Of a DNA stretch of 64,000 bases, positions 50,631 through 60,350 are shown in pieces. Source of the DNA: Vanilla planifolia (taxonomy: Eukaryota > Streptophyta > Magnoliopsida > Asparagales > Orchidaceae); contig JAIUJO010000090.1 of NCBI GenBank assembly GCA_023846275.1, positions 222,047-286,046 on the forward strand, written 5' to 3'. Position 1 is the stretch's first letter. Every line of letters starts with the position of its first letter. Position numbers and translations under genes: made by a program. The notes beneath the pieces are model-generated. The model made no database searches, was not told where the DNA came from, and was given only the letters and a program-made list of their open reading frames with translations.

Positions 50631-50639
50631 TCTAAAAAG

Positions 50640-51010
50640 GGGAAAAATTTTTCTAATGACAAAGCTCATTATGCATTCTCTAGCTTTATTCATGATTTGG
50701 ATCTGATTAAATTGGGTTTTATTAGAAATCAATTTACTTGGTGTAATAAAAAGGTGGGGAATGCTCATATCAACGAAAGATTGAATGGAGCATTCCTAAA
50801 CATCCACAATATGCAAGTCTTTCTAAGTACCATTGTTACATATCTAAGTACCATTGTTACATATCTCCCTTATATTAGTTTGGACCAATGCATATTATTT
50901 ATATAGTTTAGAAAATCATTATTGGGAAAAGTGAAAAAAGAACCTAATTTGAAAGGATCTAGTTAAACATATGGATAATCTATTCACAAAATTTAATGGA
51001 GCTTTGATAG
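50640..51010 (+). pseudogene. LINE endonuclease C-terminal remnant, copy 2
   Basis: Open from 50697: LIKLGFIRNQFTWCNKK then VGNAHINERLNGAFLN, a clear match to the plant LINE endonuclease block L-x-x-G-x-x-x-FTWCN-x-R-x-G-x-x-x-x-x-ERLDRAL-x-N. The later SDH block is not readable. The domain runs into the solo LTR at 51011 and its partner RT resumes at 53014. It begins directly at the end of the 330-bp repeats, so its 5' part is missing. Confidence 0.83.
50822..50863. repeat. Exact 21-bp tandem duplication in the endonuclease remnant
   Basis: tctaagtaccattgttacat plus one a occurs twice without a mismatch, at 50822-50842 and 50843-50863. It adds seven codons in frame (LSTIVTY twice). Identity within an otherwise diverged region shows it is recent. 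Confidence 0.95.
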
Positions 51011-51453
51011 TGCTGGGTCACAATTACATTTGATGAGCCAAGCATTAAATATTTAACATTTTATTATAATGGCTTATTTAGTGTGAATCAAGTATTGTTT
51101 TTAATGAATAAGCTATGCATCTTTGAAGATCGTGAATTAATTGTTCTTATAGGAGCATGAAGTGTTCAACAACGTTTAAGGATTACAAATATACACACCA
51201 AGCTTTCATAAGTTTTTTACAAGAAATAGAATGTTTGCTTGTTGATTTTAAGATACTATTATTTCATATCAATTTCAAATCATATTCAAGAATCAAATTA
51301 TTCAGTCATCTCCTTGATTTAGCATGTAAATAAGATTTCATTTTTTAATCTCATAACCTTTCTCTTAGTTAAATCCTATCCATTCAAAATTTCATGTTAG
51401 TTTGTTTGATAAATCTTGATTGAATAAAAGAAATTAATTCAATTAAATTTATC

Positions 51454-51456
<3 letters not shown>

Positions 51457-51510
<54 letters not shown>
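51457..51510. repeat. (AT)27 microsatellite in the solo LTR
   Basis: 54 bp of uninterrupted AT dinucleotides. It sits at the start of the LTR part not shared with the 3' LTR at 6960, and is distinct from the short AT run found in all LTR copies. Confidence 0.96.
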
Positions 51511-51514
<4 letters not shown>

Positions 51515-51705
51515 ACCACATCCCAGCTTGTGTCAAAGTGAAAAGCATCTCTGGCTAGGCAAGCCGAAGCAGGCACTTATAAGCCTCGGGTTTGGAAAAT
51601 TCGGAACAAAATCAGGTTGAACACTTTCTAGCTATGAGTAGGCCTAGCAGTTGAAGTTTTTAGAACAAAAGGAGTGAGCTAGGGCTCATTAGGCTCTGAA
51701 TATTA

Positions 51706-51757
51706 GTCCCACATGAATGATTTTAAAGTCCAAATACTTATATTTTTATATAATATG
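51706..51757 (+). promoter_or_regulatory. Candidate LTR promoter: TATA-like box with an upstream USE-like motif
   Basis: A TATA-like run ttatatttttatataat (51738-51754) is preceded by gtcccacatga (51706-51716), which matches 9 of 11 positions of the plant snRNA upstream sequence element RTCCCACATCG. The gap of about 23-24 bp resembles the Pol III snRNA arrangement, but no snRNA follows. It may simply be the LTR's own core promoter. Seen: motifs and spacing. Inferred: function. Confidence 0.3.
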
Positions 51758-53013
51758 GGATAAATTCCTTGTTCCTGTCTACATCAACAACAAGCAGTGC
51801 TCAACATCATCGAATGATGCATTTTCACTATCGTATGATGGAGCTCACCTCTGCTTTATTTATCTATCATGATCATCCATCGCATTATCCATTTGATCCT
51901 TTAGATGCAATGGTTATTATTGATTATATCAATTTCATAAGATTTATCCCTAGATCTCACAACAATAACTACATTCAAACATATCAAATGACTAGAATTT
52001 TGTCTACCTTATCCATGAATCATATGACTCTTAATTATCCAATTTGAACTATATGACTAAGTTCAACTCTGACTTTGCCCTTGTGAAATGAAATGGTCTA
52101 GATCTCAACCAACATGAACGTATAGCCAAGATCAAATCAATATTGATCTAACCATCTATAACTCATCTACTTAATCTACATCAGATCTAATTGCCTGTAT
52201 CACCTTTGTTTATATCAAACAAACTACGTGTATTTTTCTTAATGACTAATTATTTAGCTGCTACAATATCTATTTTCAAAATTTATTTTAACATGTCTGT
52301 AAAAGCTTTTAAAGCTACTTGGTTTTAGCTTTTAAAAATGACCACATTTTTTAAAGATAAATAACCCTTATATATAGAATAACTAATAAATATGAATCAA
52401 TCTTTGAGATCTCAATAAAATACTACTTAATATTCTACTAGCATAAATTCTACTAGTAGCAACATTGTCTTCTTGTGAAATCATCAACGTTTTCCAAATA
52501 AGCCCTGAACATTTAAATTTTCAAATTCTCATTTCATTTCATATATTTAATCTCTTTGTATCTTGTATCGTTAATAAACAAGTATAGAAACTTGTACAAA
52601 TTTACCAAAGCTTTTTAGTTTTATTTTTTTTCCTTTTTCTCATAAAAAACTTGACTTCTGATTGAGCTCACAAAAACTTGGATCATCTTTGAAACAAAAA
52701 AAGCTAGTAAGTTGGAGATGAATTACAATAAAAAAAAATCTCATATTATAATTTTTTGTTAGTGGTATTATTTTTTCCTTGGTTGAGGGTGAGTATATGT
52801 TCTAATTTGATTTGAACCAACTAAAAATACTAGTCTCTCAAATAAAATTTATCTTTAATTATTTTATCATATTAAATAAATAATATATATAATTATGGCT
52901 TTCTACAAGTAAAACTTCTTTTAAGAAATAAATACTATTAAAATAATAAACAATTATTGTTAAGATTGTAATTCCCCACCCTCTTGGAGATCCACACACT
53001 AGTTTTCACTTCA

Positions 53014-53837
53014 AATAGAATTAAAAAAATGGAGTGTAATAGAACTTGATAACGTTCTCAGTATCATCACTAGTAGATTAAGAAATCTAAAAGCTTCAAC
53101 TTTAGGAACCTATGAATAGCTTAACTATGCTAGAATATTATCTTTTAGCAAAATGTATTGCTTGTTGTCAAACAGCCATGGCTTTAGAAGAAGCATGGAC
53201 GTGGTAGTGTGCTAATCTTAATTAGGCCATAGTTAGGAACCAAAACATACATTTTTTCTAAGTGGCATCTACCTTTTCTTTCAAGGGAAACTATATCCAC
53301 AAACTTAAAAATGACATTGGGGAAGTAGTGGCCTCCCTAACTTAGATTAAAGAAATTTTAATATAGTAGTTCAATAGGAAGTGTTGTAGCCATGTGAAGT
53401 GTGAACCTTCTCTACCATTCCAACCTCAAAAAACTATTGATATTGAACAAGTGGCTGCACTTGGGATTCCAACCAGTGATGAGGAGATCAGACCTATGAT
53501 AATGTCTATCAAAAGAAATAAATCCCTTGACATAGATGTCACTGAATCTATGTTATTGCATGGTTATCACAAGATCACACTGATGAACATTATTATAGTA
53601 GTAAAATAATTATTTAAAGATAGCTATATGTCAAAAGATTGGAAAAACACACTAGTCATACTCATTCCTAAATCTTAAAGAGTATGCAACCTATGAAATT
53701 ATTTGCAATACAGTTACTAAAATATTGGTGGCTAAATCAAAGTTTGGGCACCCAGATATCACTACTTAGGAGCAAGTTGTTTATATGTTAGAACATGGTA
53801 TAGCTAATAATATTTTTTTGGAATAGGAAATCACTAC
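53014..53837 (+). pseudogene. LINE RT N-terminal part, copy 2
   Basis: Reads IKRNKSLDIDVTESMLLHGY near 53505-53565 and KDWKNTLVILIPK at about 53634-53672, matching the same blocks as copies 1 and 3 (family: K-x-PGxDG, W-x-x-T-x-I-x-LIPK). EEIRPMIMSIKRNKS is in the 71-codon open stretch 53394-53609. VYMLEHGIANNIF follows near 53775. The frame is then lost at a deletion junction (53821-53880). Upstream is the solo LTR. Confidence 0.82.
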
Positions 53838-53880
53838 CCATTAGCACCAATCTATTTCAAAAGAATAGGAAATCACTACA
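53821..53880 (+). other. Deletion junction with a 17-bp templated duplication
   Basis: gaataggaaatcactac occurs exactly at 53821-53837 and again at 53863-53879. Compared with copy 1 (30170-30730) about 540 bp of RT core, including the KAYD and YADD region, is missing right after the second copy. Short copied filler at a break is typical of polymerase theta-type end joining. Confidence 0.75.
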
Positions 53881-54620
53881 TATAGATCAAGCCACTCAAT
53901 TGAAATATCTAAGCATACGAATTGCAATAGCCAATCTTGAGAAACAAAGACTTCAATTTCATTTTTAATCATGTTGAAAACTATGTCAAGATAGATTATA
54001 AAGCCATTATGGTGGTCTATTTATCATGGTTAACTCAACATTTGTTATTATTCCTAATTATTAATTGGCCCACACACTAATTCCTAGCTACACAATTTTA
54101 GAGTTAAAGAAATTATTCATCATCACTTGTGTAGTGGTTCAAATGATAATAGCATAATACATTATTACTATTAAAATATTGTAACTCTACAAAAGGATTA
54201 TGTGGGACTCAAAGTTTGTAGTTTGTTGACCTGGTATTCAACATTGATTATAAAACACTATCAGTGAGTTAATTTTTGGAAAGACTATTTGAGTGTTTAG
54301 TCCCTCACGTACAAATATGTTATGGCAAATAAAACTTTTCGTTCTCCTTACCATGCACTCATACATGTAAATTACTCAAGTTACAATGCTTTGCACCACA
54401 AAACATATGTTTTCATGGAATATTGTTGGTATTTTTTTTCCTCTTTTGGATAATTAGCTTTACATCGTTTCGATTGCTACTTGACAAACCTATCTTGACA
54501 TAGATGTAAAGAATCCAACATTTGTAGTAGAGCTGCTTAAGGAGTATGTGGTTTGGAATCACAAGAAGTTTCAAAATTTATTCTACCTAATTTGGTATTT
54601 AAGATTCTATATTCTCCTTG
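53880..54620 (+). pseudogene. LINE RT C-terminal part, copy 2
   Basis: Starts with DQATQLKYLSI near 53887 and continues colinear with copy 1 from 30722 (for example caaagacttcaatttcatttttaatcatg/ggctttaatttcatttttaatcatg). It covers the thumb and the start of the connector. Multiple stops. Confidence 0.72.
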
Positions 54621-54739
54621 AGCTAAATTGAATGAATTGGATGTGTTGTGCTTCAAATTGAGTGAGCATACGGTGTTGGAGTTACTGCATACAACAAAAT
54701 GTATTCAAGCTATAATTCTTCAAGGAGGTCATGTAGGTT

Positions 54740-54935
54740 TTTTAATGTGCAAGTGGAACATCAAGTAAACATTTTCCTATGGACATTAGAGTTAAATCTT
54801 ATTTCTACTCGCTCCTACTACTTTACAAGAGGGATTGAGATGTCAAAATGTTTTCCTTAAGGTTATTTCCTATAAAGAGTCACAAAATTTCTTCTGTGAG
54901 TACAATATTGTGAAAGAGCTTTAGTCAAATAGCTT
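54740..54935 (+). pseudogene. LINE zf-RVT domain remnant, copy 2
   Basis: Reads VNIFLWTLELNLISTRSYY, then RGIEMSKCF, which matches the plant zf-RVT block (V-x-x-FLWRL-x-x-x-LPTR, L-x-x-RG-x-x-x-x-x-CP-x-C, ES-x-x-H). The second Cys of the pair is not in frame. This segment is deleted in copy 1. Confidence 0.65.
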
Positions 54936-55189
54936 TGCAAGAGATTGCTTCATGCTTGGTGGGATTAATTATATGGGTGTCAGTTCCTTTTTTGAGCTCC
55001 ATAATTTGATATCCTTGAATGCATAAGTGGCTACAACTTTTGAAGTAGTCAACTATGCTACTTTATCTTTAGTCCACATTTTGCATGGTATGAATTTTTA
55101 GGCACATAAGGAAAAGGTACGTATTACAATATCCTACACTTCAAAGGAATATGCGTACTGCAGCTACTGCTTGACACAACTTTGTAATC

Positions 55190-55720
55190 ATGCCAAGAGG
55201 GAGTTATGGAGTCCATAATGGGTCATTTATTACCTTTTATTAGAGTCTTGCTCTATTGAGTTTGAATAACTTCAATTGCAATGCAGTTATTTAGGATGAC
55301 TTGAATGCTAGAATTGGTATTGTTGCATGGGATGACATTTGTAAACCTATTATTATTGCAGGGGAAACTTTTGTTTCTTATCAACTTTTATCATGTAAAT
55401 TATTGTTATTTCTTAAGCAATTGAACTTTTGAGAATTTTAATTCATAATATCAAAGTAATGGTTGTTGCATTAATTCCAATAATTACTTTTACTATAGTT
55501 AACCTCTAGTGTTTGTCTAAAGAAAATAATAGTTCCTACTATAGTGTAATTGCATATGTCTGGGGTATAAAGCCCTTCAAACTATCCAACCTAAAGTGTC
55601 AAGGCAATGGTGCTAGAGACTAGGTTACTAATCACACACTTTTTTGTGATTTTGTTTGGGACTTGGGAATGGTCTTTACCAAAGCATTTTAGCTTTATCA
55701 TTTTAATGATTTTATGTATA
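55190..55720 (+). pseudogene. LINE RNase H-like remnant, copy 2
   Basis: NFNCNAVI-stop-DDLNARIGIVAWDD near 55268-55333 matches K-x-N-x-D-x-A and G-x-V-x-RD; as in copy 1 the first catalytic Asp is Asn. The end block NHTLFCDFVWDLGMVFTKAF lies near 55628-55687. The intervening AEA and ELDS parts are frameshifted. The 63-codon frame at 55607-55798 is an alternative frame of the same DNA. Confidence 0.76.
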
Positions 55721-55859
55721 TACCACTTTAAGGAGAGTATGAGTTTGTCTTTGACCATTACGTTATCAACGAACCCAAAGAATTTGATGATGCTCTAACA
55801 AAGCCAAAGAGCAACTATCACTTATCCTTGGTTAGCATTGTTTATAGTGGACACAAGGA

Positions 55860-57690
55860 TGAGATTTGATTATCTTTAGATCCCCAACTTTTGTTTTCTT
55901 GATTAATGAAAACATTCTTGGAAAATTCTTTCATCATGATTTGTATTTAATATATCAAAGAATTTCACCTCTAAATATGAAATATGTATGGTCATGACAT
56001 TCACTCATAATTATTACTGTAATCATAATGGCCGACATAATAGAAGGAAATCTTATGATGTTCTTCCACACTAATGTACCCATAGCATGGGCTTTCATTG
56101 AGCACTCTAATTTATTCAAAGTAATAATACTAAGGTAGTGACCAAACCAACTAAGGCTATTCCACATTGTTGACAAAACAATAAAGAATGGATGTGTACA
56201 TAAAAGGTAGATTGATTAGCCATAACTAAGGTCCAATTATGAGCATTTTAATCACAACAACTTAAATATATGCTATTTGAGGAAGATATACCATGCCTAT
56301 TAGCACTAGAATTTCTCCCTTATGGATCCTCATTAAGGAACTAGATTGTGCTCATTCTAATTATCAAACTTGTGAACCCTGATATTATTTTTTATTGTCA
56401 CTATGCCCCAATGTCACGATTGGGTTAGTTATGTGCTTGCTATGTTCCATGGATGTGATGGTTGTTTCTCAAACTCCCTCTCTAAAATCAAACACTAATT
56501 CTGTATCACATGTCACCACCATGGTTGGCCCAAATCCAAGCTTCAAAAGTTGATATGGAAGAAATTTGAATGATGTATCATGCGTACGAAGTTCATGAGA
56601 TCCATCAAGTTATCATGAAATGTCAATATGCTGGGTCAAAGACTACATTGTTTTTTTGTCTAATAAATGCATCCCTATCAAAACTTGGGGTTTTGTGCAC
56701 ATATTAGCCCTATAATTATAGTGGTTATCTAAGCAACATGTACCATCAGGAAAACTATAATTGTTTTAATATGCCATTCATAGTTTCATTATTTATTATA
56801 TTTTATACTTACACATGCATGACTTAATTATTGAGAAAAGCATATGACTACTGGTAGGATCAACTAGGTAAAAGTAGAATCTCATGGCTTAATTATTGAG
56901 AAAGGCATATTACTGCTGGTAGGATCAACTAGTTAACAATACAAAAATAGAGTGATAGGTAGAACCTCATGTGATTATTGACATGTTCATCATGTTTAGT
57001 GATACTCCACAAAGGAAGAGAGAATTATTCCAAGTTTGGATACCCTACCTTTAGTCCTAAAAAGTTGTCTTTTGACAATAGCATTCTTTGATAGCAACCC
57101 TCCTTTGTAAAGAATGAAGACAAAAATGAGTGACTTCCATGATCATGATGACATGATAATAAGGAACACATGAACTTCCTCCTTAGGAAGGTACCATTAC
57201 ATGACAAAGACTTACACATAATGCCTAATCTTATAAAGAAGTAGCAAAGAAATAAGATGCAGCACCTTAAGGAACATCCATTGTGCAAAAGACATCTCAA
57301 TCCAATCCAATCCCATAGCCCAAAGAGCTTCAAAGATATACAAAAAAAGAAGCACCAAGGGTCTAATTTAGGATGAAGGTCTTGGCTAGCACCCACGTAG
57401 CATGAGAAGCACCATGCCTTAGAAAACTGGCATCGACATATAAATGATCCATAACAACATGTATCGATCAAACAACCATTAAAATGATTGAAAAAGTATT
57501 GCTCCATCCAAAACAAGGATGTTGAGCATGACTCATGTAACTACAAAATGTTTTGTCCAAGATCAACAATTCAAAAGAAAGTAAATTATGTGCTTAAAAC
57601 CTGACTAACCACCAAGCAACATCATGTTAATCATTTAAAAAAACTTATAATTCTACAACTAACAAGTCATACTTGTTGGGCCCCCATGCC
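55860..57690 (+). repeat. Non-coding LINE-associated tail A, copy 2
   Basis: Aligns with 32340-34040 (for example aatttcacctctaa near 55970 and 32469; ccaccatggttggccca near 56515) and partly with 47450-48680. The longest open frame of the whole window (minus strand, 57025-57516, 163 codons) lies here but is broken by indels in copy 1, so I do not treat it as a gene. Confidence 0.72.
56821..56950. repeat. About 65-bp tandem duplication
   Basis: cttaattattgagaaa, aggatcaactag and the words between occur at about 56822-56869 and again 65 bp later. Copy 1 has the segment once (near 33320-33375), so the duplication arose after the block was copied. Confidence 0.85.
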
Positions 57691-58900
57691 ACAAGTATAG
57701 GAGGATAAAACTTATAGGTAAGGCTTGAAACCATGTGCCACACCATGTAGAGGCAACAACATGCTCAACAAACACATGGTTGAGTGCATTTTGCATGACA
57801 GAAGTTTCATTACAACATTGTCAAACACCATGCCAAACAAAGAGTAGAGTGGTAAGGAAGGTTTGATAATTCGATTTTACACCTGGTCAAGTTCCCATTA
57901 GAGTGACACCTCATTCATGCATTAATAGTCTCAAGTGATGACAATATTGAGTTATACCTTTCAAACATTAAATTATTTGAGTGAAGAAAGCCAACACACT
58001 GGTCAACAAGACATGACCACGTGTTGCATGAAGGGCAAGGGCATGGAAGGGAACAAAATTACTTAACATGCCTGGTAGCACAAAGCTTTCACTACAATAT
58101 GGGAAACATTGCACATCATAATGCCTAATGTAGAGGGTAAAGTGTGGAACTTCAAATAAGAATAATGACAACTCTTCTAACAAGACATCACCTTATACAT
58201 GTTCTAGACACCCATAGTGCTAAAAATTCTAAAAAAGTTACACTTTGTGAGTCCCACTCATCATGGTCATTGGTTGTCACAGGGGCACGAGTAGATTAGC
58301 TTCCATGTACATGAACAATGCTATAATGTACCAAGTGCTTTGCTTCACATATAGATGTTGTAGTCCACAACTATGGTGGCAACCTACTATACACAATTCA
58401 TAGTACATATTACATCATCCAACTTTTACTTCACCATGGGCCACATCATACTACAAATTGCTCCTTTTGGATTGTATATTGCAATAATTTTGCAAAGAGT
58501 GTAAGTCTCCAAATAAGGCATCATCTTATCCTTGGGCCAAAACATAAAATCTCTAAAAAAAATTTACATTTCATGAGCTCAATAAGCCACGTGCAAAGGG
58601 TATGTGGAAGTGCAGATGTGGACTAGCTACCACACATGAGCACAATGCTGTAACGTGCCCAGTGCTCTGCCTTGAGCAGAGCTATCTCAACTTATGAGTT
58701 AGGCCATAGCCATGCATGAACAAGCCATGATGCATATTGCACCATCAAACTTGTGCTTTGTTATAGGCCACTCCATCCTACAAATTGCCCCTTTTAGATT
58801 ATAATTTGCAACAATTCCATCAAGGAAGATGGCAAGTCTCCTAATAAAGCAACTCCACAACTGTACCCAAGAAATGACATGCAATGTATAAGGTATAAAA
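57690..58900 (+). repeat. About 330-bp tandem repeat, copy 2 (about 3.7 units)
   Basis: The core word recurs near 57785, 58120, 58457 and 58780 (spacing 335, 337, 323), in phase with the four units of copy 1. The unit number is the same as in copy 1 (four core words), while copy 3 has six. Confidence 0.84.
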
Positions 58901-60350
58901 CAGGACACTTTTTGCCATGGATATATGACAACAATAAGTATCACTTTAATAATGGAAGTGAGCAAGAAAGTAAAATTTTTGAATGCTATGACATTTGGGT
59001 TTGTGGGGATCAATCTATTATGACATAAGGTTTGGTCTCAATGGATCATGACAATTTGTACAAAGGGCAAGGTGCTAGAATTCTCATAGTGCATCATCTA
59101 GCATCCAGGACAGGCCCTGTGTGGATTTTCAACATTTCTCTTAGGCAAACATCTAATGTGCATAATGCGAATCATCTAGTATCACAAAAAGTATTGTATA
59201 ACATAGCACATGAAGTACTACATGAAGTATTGCAACAATTAGAGAAAGTAGAATAACTGAGCATATTGTGCAAGAGAGTAAGTAAACAAGTGAGCAAGCC
59301 TACAAATGAGTAAGCATGCAAGTGAGCAAGGGGTGTTTCGAAACTTTTGTCATGTCAATGTCTTCAAGGGCATGAATTTATTGCAATGTAAGGTGCAATC
59401 TCAACAGATCATGATGATAAGGATACTTCACTAGTTGCAATCTCTTATCACAAATGTAAGTCATCTGTAAAAGATTCTACTCATCGTTCATACTTAACTA
59501 TAATTTCTTATCGTGCTCATGCTATACAACTTTGTATGACACAAGGCAAGCTCATGCTTATGTACTCCTAGGTTGCGAAGCCCCTACTATTGGCCAATAA
59601 GCTAATTGTGGGCCTAGGCATCACATTTAAGCATGCATTCTAACTTAGAGTCATTCAGTCATAATCCTTTAAAGAATAGCTTCATGCCACTTGCTTTTAA
59701 ATCAAGCATAATAACAATTGAGCCAATCAATGGTTCCTCTAATATAAGATTGAATTACTATCATGACACATTCATTAATAGGGCAAAACTAACATCTTAC
59801 ATAATGGTGTATACCTAGCTCATGTTCCTTATTTGTGGATGAATATTCTACCACTTGATAAATTCTTCATCACAATAATAGGAAGTGTCAAAATTGAAGG
59901 ATCAAAAAGTAACATTGCTATGAATGCTTTGCTACGAGTAACTAGTTATCCATATGATAACTTTTTTTACACCTTTATCTTAAAATTTCAAAGCCTAAAG
60001 GAATGATAGGCATTGCTTTCATGGTTTTATATTCATATTAGAAATTAGAATCACATGACCTTTTACCCCTTTATTTCACATGAGATTTCTATTCTTATTG
60101 AGCTCATCTTAAGACACCTTTGTTATCATTTAATAGATGTTCCACCTCGTTCAATCTTCTACATAACATGTCTTCTATCAGAATTGAACCACCAAGGTAG
60201 GACTTGACAAAAAGAGGGGTTGGGCCCTACCTTTGTCTTATAAAAAAAGTAAAATAATTTTATTAATAGTGGTATCTCAATTTAGTTGTCATGCTATCTC
60301 CCAAACAAAGTCGAACTAGAATTAAGCTTAATAAGGTCTTCTTTCCCCTT
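58900..60350 (+). repeat. Duplicated non-coding segment, copy 2
   Basis: Matches about 35260-36600. Includes gagtaag/gagcaag-rich stretches near 59275-59335 and weak agtatt/agtact repeats near 59190-59235. No gene seen. Confidence 0.65.

Larger units (their letters stand above)
51011..53013 (+). mobile_element. Solo copia LTR inserted in a LINE
   Basis: Begins with TG at 51011 and ends with CA at 53013. Its 5' end matches 6417 onward and its 3' part matches 1-1399, 7256-8638 and 28195-29362. It is flanked by gatag (51006-51010) and aatag (53014-53018), a 5-bp target duplication with one difference, the size made by copia integrase. No internal copia genes are present, so it arose by LTR-LTR recombination. 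LINE copy 3 gives the empty site: joining the two flanks with one target copy yields a segment of the same length as gcattaacaatattaaa there. Confidence 0.82.

Noticed and set aside
51706..51950. Possible snRNA or snoRNA gene downstream of the USE-like motif
   Set aside because: No U6, U3 or other snRNA start and no convincing C/D box pair; only box C-like atgatg words.
57025..57516. 163-codon minus-strand open frame, the longest in the window
   Set aside because: It lies in repeated tail A. The matching DNA in copies 1 (about 33480-33900) and 3 has indels that break the frame, and the translation is Cys/Phe/Leu-rich without any domain.
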